Below are positions 1-5,999 of a DNA stretch of 14,039 nucleotides, piece by piece. The position numbers and the translations under genes are program-made. This DNA comes from JBCBKZ01 sp039026975. Its GTDB lineage: Bacteria; Bacteroidota; Bacteroidia; J057. A model generated the notes under the pieces. It was not told where the DNA came from. It ran no database searches and was given only the letters and a program-made list of their open reading frames with translations. Numbering within the stretch: position 1 is the first letter of the stretch; every line of letters starts with the position of its first letter. Where the stretch lies: NCBI GenBank assembly GCA_039026975.1, contig JBCCLI010000155.1, positions 1 through 14,039 on the forward strand, in the 5' to 3' direction.

Positions 1-59
1 AAGGCCGGGATACCGGATGGCCCCTCAACCTTCTCCAATGTCCCTCTGGCATGACGCGC
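1..59. repeat. Intergenic repeat module E, copy 1
   Basis: Bases 1-26 are identical to 206-231 and contain the small stem CCGG-GATA-CCGG inside GGCC...GGCC. The copy then diverges but reaches a second conserved stretch, CCCTCTGGCATGACGC (42-57 region), which matches 14 of 16 bases at 13332-13347 on the other side of the window. It starts at the window edge, so the true left boundary is unknown. No reading frame of note is present. It lies downstream of ppk1 and is probably part of an interspersed intergenic repeat family. Confidence 0.65.
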
Positions 60-125
60 TATTTTTGTAGGGGTAAGTGAAACAACATTGGGGCTGGCCT
101 ATGTCAGACTACCCTACTCCTACCG

Positions 126-172
126 TCATCGCGCTGGGGCTAAGCGCATGGGCCGCGAGTCAGCCGCGATCT
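126..172. repeat. Structured repeat module H, GC-rich hairpin, copy 1
   Basis: This 47-base element aligns with 13226-13273 at about 35 of 48 positions by hand, with small gaps; the last 14 bases (GTCAGCCGC-N-ATCT) differ at one position. Outer arms ATCGCG (128-133) and CGCGAT (165-170) can pair. An inner stem GCGCT/AGCGC (131-135/143-147) is an alternative. Bases 121-180 are 40/60 G+C (67%), far above the genes nearby, which suggests a separate origin. The strand of any transcript is unknown. Confidence 0.6.
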
Positions 173-205
173 CGTGCGTATCTGTCAGGACAGCGTTTCT
201 AGAGT

Positions 206-259
206 AAGGCCGGGATACCGGATGGCCCCTCCCTGTTCCTCCCATAAGTCTCTCTGGCG
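206..259. repeat. Intergenic repeat module E, copy 2
   Basis: The first 26 bases (206-231) are an exact direct repeat of 1-26, with a period of 205 bases. The unit then diverges and ends in TCTCTCTGGC at 250-259, matching TCCCTCTGGC in copy 1. It stops only three bases before the complement of the ppk1 stop codon, so the ppk1 transcript would run straight into it. The CCGG-GATA-CCGG stem (210-221) could act in 3'-end formation, but there is no T-run that would make it a classical terminator. Confidence 0.65.
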
Positions 260-262
260 AAA

Positions 263-2398
263 CTACTTCTCTTGCAAGGCCTTTACGTAGGCATAGCTGT
301 CCAGCTGGGCGTGGACGGGGTTTGCAGGATCTGCGGAGACATGGACGTTGTTGAGGTCACTGTCCAGACGGACGGCCTTTACGTTGTCTTCTAGCTGGTA
401 CTTCACGATTTGCATGATCTGCTCTCTGGCTTCCTGATGGTAGATGGGAAAAACTACTTCTACCCGGTGGTTCAGGTTCCTGCTCATCCAGTCAGCTGAG
501 CCTATATACATCTCAGACTGGCCTCCATTATGGAAATGGAAAATACGGGCATGCTCTAAGTAGCGGTCTACTATGCGTGTAATGGTGATATTCTCACTCA
601 GTCCTTCTACGCCTGGGCGTAGGCAGCAGATCCCTCTTACTACCATGTCTATCTTTACCCCTGCCTGACTAGCTTCATACAGCTTATCTATCATGCTGCG
701 CTCTTCCAGGTTATTCAGCTTAATGAGGATATACCCTTTCTTGCCTGCTTTAACTTCTCTTATCTCTCGTGAGATCAACTGCTTGAAGCGCGTTTTCATG
801 TTAAACTGAGCCACCAACAAGTGGCTAAACTTAATCTCTGACTTGGGTTTATCAGGATTATTAAAGTAGGTGAATATCTGGTTCAGCTCATCTGTGATCC
901 GTTGATCTGCTGTCAGGAGTCCGTGGTCTGCATAGATACGGGCTGTTTTTTCATTAAAGTTTCCCGTACTCAGGAAGGCATATCCCTTAAGCTTCCCTTC
1001 TTCCATTCTCCTAACTAAGGCCACTTTAGCATGTACTTTTATCTTGGGATCATTAGAATAGATGACATTAACGCCTGCCTCCTTCATGTTCTCTGCTGAT
1101 TGAAGGTTAGACTGCTCATCAAAACGGGCTTTGATCTCCACAAAGACTGTTACCTCCTTTCCATTCAAGGCAGCACTAATCAAGGCATTTACGATGGCAG
1201 AATTAGAGGCTACCCGGTACTGAGTAGTCTTGATTTCTTTTACATCCGGGTCCTGGGCAGCTTCATTCAGGAAACGGAGTACATAATCATAGGTCTGATA
1301 AGGAAAATGTAGCATTTTATCTCCCTCCGCCATGGCAGGCATGATTTTCTCAAATTTGTCTATCCCTGCGTGAGGTAGTTGTGGGAGTGGGGCTACTTCC
1401 AGCTCAGGCTTAACATGCTTGAGGGGATTAGGGAATCCGAAAAAATCATTGAAATTATGGTATTGCCCTCCAGCTACCAGATCCTCCTTACTCAGCCCAA
1501 GGGTTTTTCTGAGATACCGTAGCATTGCAGGCGACATCTTAGGATCATATAAAAATCTGGAAGGATCATTTACAGCACGCAACAGCAGATTATTCTTTAT
1601 CTTTTCTACCAGTGTCCCTCCCAGTTCATCTTCTATCTTCAAATCTGCATCTCTTGACATTTTGATGCTGAAGCATTGTGCTACCTCGTACCCAGGGAAA
1701 ATCTGATCTAAATTGGCACGGATAATATCTTCTAAGAAAATGATGGTATGAACCTTATCTTCACTGAGGGGTAAAGTGGTGAATCGAGGAATATTATGGT
1801 GCGTAGGTACTAACAATATGGCATAGGTGGCATTAGGATCTTTCTTATTCTTATCGAGAAGCTCCAGCGCCAAATAAATAGAGTGATCCCTTAAAAAATG
1901 AGTGATCTTTCCTTTCTTCAACAGCTCAGGATGCATGTAGGGCTTTATCTGCCTGGAAAAAAAGTCCCTGACAAAAGTTAGTTGGGCCTCATCATCCGGT
2001 GTCTTGAGGAGGAGTCTAATATTATTCTCCGCTAGCTCAGGTAGGATTTGTTCTCTAAAGATTTGGCCAAACTCTTCCTGCTGGCGTGATACCTCCACAT
2101 GAATCCTTTCCAGGATGGCTTCAGGGGTAAGCCCTAACTTCTTTCTTTTTTTCTTCTTGACTTTTAGCAGACTCCTGATGGAAGCTACCCTTACTCTGAA
2201 GAACTCATCCAGATTAGAAGAGTAAATAGCCAGAAATTTTATTCTCTCATAAAGGGGTAAGCTGGGGTCTTTCGCCTCTTCCAGCACTCTGTAATTAAAT
2301 GATAGCCAGCTAATATCTCTATTAACGTATCTAGTTTCTTCTACCAATGGTGTGGGACTATTCTCAAGGATAGCTTCTTCTTTAGCGGGCTGCGCCAT
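263..2398 (-). CDS. ppk1: Polyphosphate kinase 1 (PPK1)
   Basis: Catalyses reversible transfer of the ATP gamma-phosphate to polyphosphate chains, and so contributes to phosphate storage and stress survival. The 711-residue protein has the usual length and domain order: N-terminal domain (about 24-135, beginning YVNRDISWLSFNYRVL), middle or head domain (about 140-330), then two phospholipase-D-like C-terminal domains (about 350-515 and 520-690). The autophosphorylated histidine is H456 in KIKVHAKVAL. The second conserved histidine is H616 in YLEHARIF, equivalent to E. coli H592. ATP-site signatures such as LSTGNFNEKTARIYAD and YIGSADWMSRNLNHRVE are intact. A lysine-rich stretch (KKKKRKK, about 81-87) interrupts the N-terminal domain; its role is unknown. 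The ATG at 2398 is used because homology begins about 20 residues later. Transcribed alone and divergent from the lipoprotein gene; no ppx or phoU is visible. Confidence 0.97.
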   Translation of the reverse strand: MAQPAKEEAILENSPTPLVEETRYVNRDISWLSFNYRVLEEAKDPSLPLYERIKFLAIYSSNLDEFFRVRVASIRSLLKVKKKKRKKLGLTPEAILERIHVEVSRQQEEFGQIFREQILPELAENNIRLLLKTPDDEAQLTFVRDFFSRQIKPYMHPELLKKGKITHFLRDHSIYLALELLDKNKKDPNATYAILLVPTHHNIPRFTTLPLSEDKVHTIIFLEDIIRANLDQIFPGYEVAQCFSIKMSRDADLKIEDELGGTLVEKIKNNLLLRAVNDPSRFLYDPKMSPAMLRYLRKTLGLSKEDLVAGGQYHNFNDFFGFPNPLKHVKPELEVAPLPQLPHAGIDKFEKIMPAMAEGDKMLHFPYQTYDYVLRFLNEAAQDPDVKEIKTTQYRVASNSAIVNALISAALNGKEVTVFVEIKARFDEQSNLQSAENMKEAGVNVIYSNDPKIKVHAKVALVRRMEEGKLKGYAFLSTGNFNEKTARIYADHGLLTADQRITDELNQIFTYFNNPDKPKSEIKFSHLLVAQFNMKTRFKQLISREIREVKAGKKGYILIKLNNLEERSMIDKLYEASQAGVKIDMVVRGICCLRPGVEGLSENITITRIVDRYLEHARIFHFHNGGQSEMYIGSADWMSRNLNHRVEVVFPIYHQEAREQIMQIVKYQLEDNVKAVRLDSDLNNVHVSADPANPVHAQLDSYAYVKALQEK

Positions 2399-2471
2399 GG
2401 GTTGTCTGTTAGCGTACTTGTAAGGGGAGAATATACAGCATTTTAGTGGATTCAGAAATAACAGCTATGGC

Positions 2472-2494
2472 TTCCTATTCTCAGGGAGTAGGAA
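2472..2494. promoter_or_regulatory. Imperfect inverted repeat in the ppk1/lipoprotein divergent spacer
   Basis: Arms TTCCTA (2472-2477) and TAGGAA (2489-2494) enclose an inner CTC/GAG pair with a two-base bulge. It lies in the 182-bp spacer between the divergent ppk1 and lipoprotein starts, where an operator or 5'-leader hairpin would be expected. No strong promoter matching TTG-N19-TAnnTTTG was found on either strand. The regulator is unknown and the repeat could be chance. Confidence 0.25.
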
Positions 2495-2580
2495 TAGAGT
2501 CTTTCTGAAGAAAAATGATCATCCCTTGCAGCACTTTCCCCCCTCCCTTCGTCTCTCCCTTAGGACAAAACCAAACGTAC

Positions 2581-3297
2581 ATGAAAACGCAAGTACCTGT
2601 ATTAATTATGTTGATAACTTTTGCGGGGATAACCTCCTGTGATGAAGAAGAGGATCCCACTCCTCAAATGGAATTAGCATTCGATTTTGAGGGAGGATCT
2701 GAAGGCTGGGAAGCTGGATTTACAGACTACTACCCAAATAGTGGTACTGACTATGAACTAAACGCTGGCATGAGCCAACTTCCAGCTCCGCTAGATGACA
2801 CTCAGCCTGCTTTCCGAATCAGCGGAAGCAATAGAAGCGATGACCTCTTTATGTTTCTGAAAAGAAAAATTGAAGGCCTCCAGCCGAAAACGACTTATGA
2901 ACTAGTCTTTGATGTATCTATGGCTTCTGCCTATCCAGAGGGATCAGTAGGGATAGGAGGAAGTCCCGGAGCAAGTGTGTACCTGAAAAGTGGGGCCACT
3001 ACTGAAGAGCCCATTCCCGTTCTCGATTCGCAAATACCGGATTTTCTCATCCTGAACATTGACAAAGGAAACCAGTCTAATCCGGGAGCTGACATGCAAG
3101 TTATAGGAAACATAGGTATTGATAAGGAGGAATTTGAGTATACCCTTATCTCTCGCTCAAACAGCACTAACCCTTTTGAGATTACTACTGACGAGGAGGG
3201 GAGTATGTGGGTGATTCTAGGGACAGATTCAGGCTTTGAAGGTAAAACCACCCTATACTACAACCAGATCAGGCTAAATTTGACAGCAAAAGGATAG
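2581..3297 (+). CDS. Uncharacterised secreted lipoprotein, likely beta-sandwich
   Basis: A 238-residue protein, if begun at the ATG at 2581. That start gives a textbook lipoprotein signal: MKTQ, a hydrophobic stretch, then the lipobox ITSC with C20, followed by acidic DEEEDP. Starting at 2515 would place 22 unrelated residues before the signal, so I reject it. The mature part opens with FDFEGGSEGWEAGF, a pattern often seen at the start of jelly-roll or carbohydrate-binding-like domains. It continues with SGSNRSDDLFMFLKR, a predicted beta-rich body and a Gly-rich GIGGSPGASVYLKSG segment (about 122-136). No catalytic motif is apparent. It should be anchored in the outer or inner membrane through the lipidated cysteine. 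Followed by a rho-independent terminator. I do not recognise a characterised family; a ligand- or carbohydrate-binding role is only a structural guess. Confidence 0.8.
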   Translation: MKTQVPVLIMLITFAGITSCDEEEDPTPQMELAFDFEGGSEGWEAGFTDYYPNSGTDYELNAGMSQLPAPLDDTQPAFRISGSNRSDDLFMFLKRKIEGLQPKTTYELVFDVSMASAYPEGSVGIGGSPGASVYLKSGATTEEPIPVLDSQIPDFLILNIDKGNQSNPGADMQVIGNIGIDKEEFEYTLISRSNSTNPFEITTDEEGSMWVILGTDSGFEGKTTLYYNQIRLNLTAKG

Positions 3298-3330
3298 CAG
3301 ATTTTAATCACCATTTTTCATAGCAAAAGC

Positions 3331-3362
3331 AAGGGGCCCCCGTAATGGAGAGCCCCTTTTTT
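3331..3362 (+). terminator. Rho-independent terminator after the lipoprotein gene
   Basis: Perfect 7-bp stem AAGGGGC (3331-3337) / GCCCCTT (3352-3358) followed by a T-run to 3362. It lies 34 bases after the lipoprotein stop and between two convergent genes. On the minus strand the stem is followed by GCTTTTGC, so it may also end the TapB-like transcript, though less efficiently. Confidence 0.8.
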
Positions 3363-3378
3363 CTACCTGTATTTTTCT

Positions 3379-4083
3379 CTATTCAGAAAAAGCTGTCAAT
3401 TCAGTGTAGCTGTTCAGTGTCCCTGACTGGTCATATTCTTCTGTTCTGACCATACCTACCTTATCATTATACCAGGCTGCAGTTTTAAACTGCATACTTA
3501 TCCCCATAGCACCATCAGTAGTGGTCAGAAAGGTCATCTTATAGCAGGTGAATGTCCCCGCAGGTGTAGTCAGGTTTTCCTGCTTTTCTACTTTTCTCTG
3601 AGAAATAAGGGTAGTGAAATTCATTTCCATTCCCATGGCTTTCATCTCCATATTCATCTTGGCGTCTGGTAGGGTTTGGCCTATGTCCATACGACTGGGG
3701 AAAATCAAATTATCTGACTCCACCTTCATATCAATATCTATTCCTTGGTTCCCCATCATCTCCTTCATAGCCTCTCCTGAGAATATATCACTCAAGTTCA
3801 TCTGAAGTTCTCCATTGACACATTTCACTGCGTAGGAGATATCCACTTTCTCCTCCATTTCTTTTCCATCTATCTGGCTAGACACCTGAGCAGCTAGTCC
3901 TCCCGAGATAGTGCTGACTTTGGAGACTGTGGTAGAGGTAGTAGTGGTAGGCTTACCATTAGCGGTGTAGGTGGTACTCTCAAAGGTGGCTCCTTCTATC
4001 ATTGGGAAAAAGCTACAGTCCTGCGCACTGGCGGAGAGGAGAAAACCCCCTATTAATAAGAGAACACTAAGTCTTTTGATCAT
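3379..4083 (-). CDS. TapB/DUF3108-like secreted protein, paralog 2
   Basis: A 234-residue exported protein with a clear signal peptide (MIKRLSVLLL..., predicted cleavage after SASA at residue 20, mature end QDCSFFP). The body resembles the TapB/DUF3108-like beta-barrel family of Bacteroidota: opening DCSFFPMIEGATFESTTY, then FPSRMDIGQTLPDA in the middle, TPAGTFTCYKMTF, and a closing WYNDKVGMVRTEEY with YTELTAFS at the end. The molecular role of the family is not established; location in the periplasm or outer envelope is inferred from the signal. A Met-rich segment lies around residues 108-155. It starts 25 bases after the stop of the upstream paralog, with AAAGG ahead of the ATG, so the two are probably co-transcribed. 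Confidence 0.85.
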   Translation of the reverse strand: MIKRLSVLLLIGGFLLSASAQDCSFFPMIEGATFESTTYTANGKPTTTTSTTVSKVSTISGGLAAQVSSQIDGKEMEEKVDISYAVKCVNGELQMNLSDIFSGEAMKEMMGNQGIDIDMKVESDNLIFPSRMDIGQTLPDAKMNMEMKAMGMEMNFTTLISQRKVEKQENLTTPAGTFTCYKMTFLTTTDGAMGISMQFKTAAWYNDKVGMVRTEEYDQSGTLNSYTELTAFSE

Positions 4084-4108
4084 AATTACCTTTATGTAGA
4101 TGGGTTAA

Positions 4109-4795
4109 TTATTTTGAGAATGACGTAAGCTCACTGTATCCATACATCTTCCCATTTTTATTATAGGTTTCTGATCTTACGATTCCTACATCTTTACTGT
4201 ACCATTCTGTAATCCTGGAAGCTATGTTTATTCCCATCTTTACGTTTGCTAAATAGCTAATCTTCACACACTCATAGGTGCCTGCAGGAGTAGTAATACT
4301 TTCTTCTGCTTCTACTTTTCTATCAGAAATACGAATTGTCATATTCATAATGGACGCACTGATGGTAAGGGTCCCCCCTGGCAGACGTTGGCCTACGCTC
4401 ATACTAGGCGGAAAGACCAGGTAGTCTCCCTCTACTGTGGCATCCAGGCCCATACTAGAAAAACTCTGCTGTGAGCTAGCTGGCACAAAGTTTCTCATAT
4501 CTATGAAGAATTCTCCTTTATCACACTTGACCGTATAGTCTACTGCTAGTGATTCTCTTCCTTTTTTATCTGTAGTAATACTGGATACTACTAACTCCAT
4601 TCCGCTGGCAGTGGAATTATTCTCTATGACTTCATGCATAACTACGGAAGTCTCTTTTCCTTTCTTATCATAATTAGTAAGGGTAAAGGAGGTGCCTTCC
4701 TGCATAGGGAAGTAGACCGTGCAGTCTTGAGCAAAACTTATTGTTGGGCATGCTAATACAGCAGCGGTAGCGATGATCATGAATAGGTTTTTCAT
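4109..4795 (-). CDS. TapB/DUF3108-like secreted protein, paralog 1
   Basis: A 228-residue exported protein with signal peptide MKNLFMIIAT... and probable cleavage after SFA (residue 22), giving the mature end QDCTVYFPM. It shares the whole pattern of its downstream neighbour: DC-x-FPM-x-EG near the start, FPPSMSVGQRLPGG in the middle, TPAGTYECVKISY, then WYSKDVGIVRSETY and YSELTSFS at the C-terminus. The two are therefore a tandem duplication that has diverged substantially. It is the first gene of the presumed two-gene unit; an inverted repeat TATAACC-N9-GGTTATA sits 52-74 bases upstream of the ATG. Function is unknown, and no catalytic residues can be named. Confidence 0.85.
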   Translation of the reverse strand: MKNLFMIIATAAVLACPTISFAQDCTVYFPMQEGTSFTLTNYDKKGKETSVVMHEVIENNSTASGMELVVSSITTDKKGRESLAVDYTVKCDKGEFFIDMRNFVPASSQQSFSSMGLDATVEGDYLVFPPSMSVGQRLPGGTLTISASIMNMTIRISDRKVEAEESITTPAGTYECVKISYLANVKMGINIASRITEWYSKDVGIVRSETYNKNGKMYGYSELTSFSK

Positions 4796-4846
4796 AAGAG
4801 TAGGTATAGGTTGTTAGGTGGTGGTACATTAGGGTGAAGGTAAATG

Positions 4847-4869
4847 TATAACCACGTGAATGGGTTATA
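4847..4869. promoter_or_regulatory. Inverted repeat TATAACC-N9-GGTTATA upstream of the TapB-like genes
   Basis: Perfect 7-bp arms at 4847-4853 and 4863-4869, separated by nine bases containing CACGTG at the left edge. It lies just upstream of the TapB-like paralog 1 start, a typical operator position. The left arm read on the minus strand is GGTTATACA, the same nine bases that begin the DnaA-box cluster at 5052, so it may instead be a degenerate DnaA site. Confidence 0.4.
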
Positions 4870-4980
4870 TTCTAGTTTACCAAAAGTTTTCCCTTAAAAC
4901 GAAAAAAGAAGTCGAAACATGTTATTCAACTTCTTTCCAGGTCTTAAAAGGGATGCTGTTTTAGCTTTTCATATATAGTT
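4861..4980. other. AT-rich tract, possible DNA-unwinding element
   Basis: By count, 37 of 120 bases are G or C (31%), clearly lower than the surrounding genes. No open frame or RNA gene was recognised here. It lies beside two perfect DnaA boxes, and 7-of-9 matches to TTATNCACA occur at 4843-4851 (minus strand), 4922-4930 and 4985-4993. Interpretation as an unwinding region is inference; it may simply be promoter DNA for the TapB-like genes. Confidence 0.35.
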
Positions 4981-5053
4981 CTCCTTATGCGGAATCCTGT
5001 ACATCAGGTAGTTAGAAAAAATCAAGCTGTTTTTCCCACTCACAGTCCACCGG

Positions 5054-5074
5054 TTATACACATACTTATCCACA
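5054..5074 (+). other. Two tandem perfect DnaA boxes (candidate oriC or DnaA-regulated site)
   Basis: TTATACACA (5054-5062) and TTATCCACA (5066-5074) both match the consensus TTATNCACA at every position, in the same orientation and 12 bases apart. Such closely spaced direct boxes are typical of origin or regulatory DnaA clusters. They lie immediately after the crotonase stop codon and beside an AT-rich spacer. No dnaA, dnaN or other replication gene is in the window, but in Bacteroidota the origin is often not beside dnaA. Confidence 0.55.
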
Positions 5075-5082
5075 ATTTCAGC

Positions 5083-5883
5083 TTATTCTCCCTTAAAATC
5101 AGGGGTTCTCTTCTGTAAAAAGGCTGATACGCCCTCCATAAAATCTTTAGACTTAAAATTCTTCCCCTGGTTGCGGGCTTCTTCTGCTAACCCTTCTTCC
5201 AGGCCTTGGGTGGTGCCGGCTCTTAGATTGGCCTTGGTGTGCTTAATGGCTAAGTAAGGGCCATTGGCAAGTCTTTCTGCCATGTCCTGTACCACCTGGT
5301 CAAGGGTATTATCCGCCACTACCTGATTCACAAGTCCCAGGGACTGAGCCTCTGCCGCTCCTATAATGGCGTGGGTAGCCATCAGCTCAAAAGCTTTATG
5401 ATACCCTAATCGCTCTGGCATGAAGTAAGCGCCTCCTGCGTCTGATGAAAGTCCTATCTGGGTGAAGATCTGGCTGAAGCGTGCTGTCTCTGAGGCATAA
5501 ATCATATCACAGGCCAGCACAAAATTAAATCCGGCACCCACGGCTACCCCTCTTACCTTAGCTATAATGGGTTTATCCATGTCTCTCATGGCAGTGATCA
5601 TGGGATTATAGGTCTCCTTCAAAAAAGTAGTTACATCAAAACTATCTCCTGACTGAAGGGTAGAAGGATCCAGATCTGCCCCCGCACAAAAATTATCTCC
5701 TATCCCAGTGAGAATGATTACCCTGCAATTATCATCATCTCTACTCCTGAAAATCTCATCTCTAAGCTGAGCTGACATCTCAGAGCTGATGGCATTTTTC
5801 TTATTGGGCTGATTAATGGCTATGGTTTTAATGTATCCTTCCTGGGTAACCAGGAGTTTTTCTGCTGTGAGGTTTTCTGCCAT
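5083..5883 (-). CDS. Enoyl-CoA hydratase/isomerase family (crotonase) protein
   Basis: A 266-residue crotonase-fold enzyme acting on acyl-CoA thioesters, most likely in fatty-acid beta-oxidation with the divergent dehydrogenase. The oxyanion-hole segments are visible: NFCAGADL (about 64-71) and VGAGFNFVLACD (about 115-126). The two catalytic glutamates of classical hydratases are absent: their aligned positions are N120 and F140. Instead D148 in GLSSDAGG occupies the place of the catalytic aspartate of PaaG-type isomerases. A delta3-delta2 enoyl-CoA isomerase or PaaG-like activity is therefore likelier than plain hydration; this is inferred from motif alignment by eye. The start at 5883 (MAENLTAEKL) matches the family. 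The open frame extends to an ATG at 5952, but that would put 23 non-homologous residues across the 30-bp palindrome. Confidence 0.9.
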   Translation of the reverse strand: MAENLTAEKLLVTQEGYIKTIAINQPNKKNAISSEMSAQLRDEIFRSRDDDNCRVIILTGIGDNFCAGADLDPSTLQSGDSFDVTTFLKETYNPMITAMRDMDKPIIAKVRGVAVGAGFNFVLACDMIYASETARFSQIFTQIGLSSDAGGAYFMPERLGYHKAFELMATHAIIGAAEAQSLGLVNQVVADNTLDQVVQDMAERLANGPYLAIKHTKANLRAGTTQGLEEGLAEEARNQGKNFKSKDFMEGVSAFLQKRTPDFKGE

Positions 5884-5936
5884 GGGAAAATTGTTAAATG
5901 ATGAATATGGAAGTAGGAAGATAGTCAGAATTTTCC

Positions 5937-5966
5937 TAGATTTAGAATGCATGCATTCTAAATCTA
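5937..5966. promoter_or_regulatory. Perfect 30-bp palindrome, probable operator of the divergent fatty-acid genes
   Basis: The half-site TAGATTTAGAATGCA is followed by its exact reverse complement, with the dyad axis between 5951 and 5952. It lies 34 bases before the acyl-CoA dehydrogenase ATG and 54 bases before the crotonase ATG, so one bound dimer or dimer pair could control both promoters. The inner GAATGC/GCATTC core resembles TetR-family operators of fatty-acid catabolism genes in general form. No regulator gene is nearby. A palindrome of this length is most unlikely by chance, and its position argues against a terminator. Confidence 0.75.
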
Positions 5967-5999
5967 TTAAAAACGTTTAAAAACCCTTAAGCTACCCCA

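Noticed and set aside
1..231. Possible CRISPR array from the 26-base direct repeat
   Set aside because: Only two copies, about 180 bases apart, without regular spacers or cas genes.
2572..2579. Minus-strand TACGTTTG as a -7 element for ppk1
   Set aside because: It matches TAnnTTTG but lies about 174 bases before the ppk1 ATG, and no TTG occurs at the expected -33 spacing.
2515..2580. Upstream ATG extending the lipoprotein by 22 residues
   Set aside because: The extension has no signal character, and the lipoprotein signal begins exactly at the ATG at 2581.
4796..5082. tRNA or small-RNA gene in the AT-rich spacer
   Set aside because: No cloverleaf arms or T-loop pattern could be found by eye; the spacer is explained by DnaA boxes and promoter DNA.
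5884..5952. Upstream ATG extending the crotonase by 23 residues
   Set aside because: The extra residues lie over the palindrome and have no family homology; MAENL at 5883 is the normal beginning.
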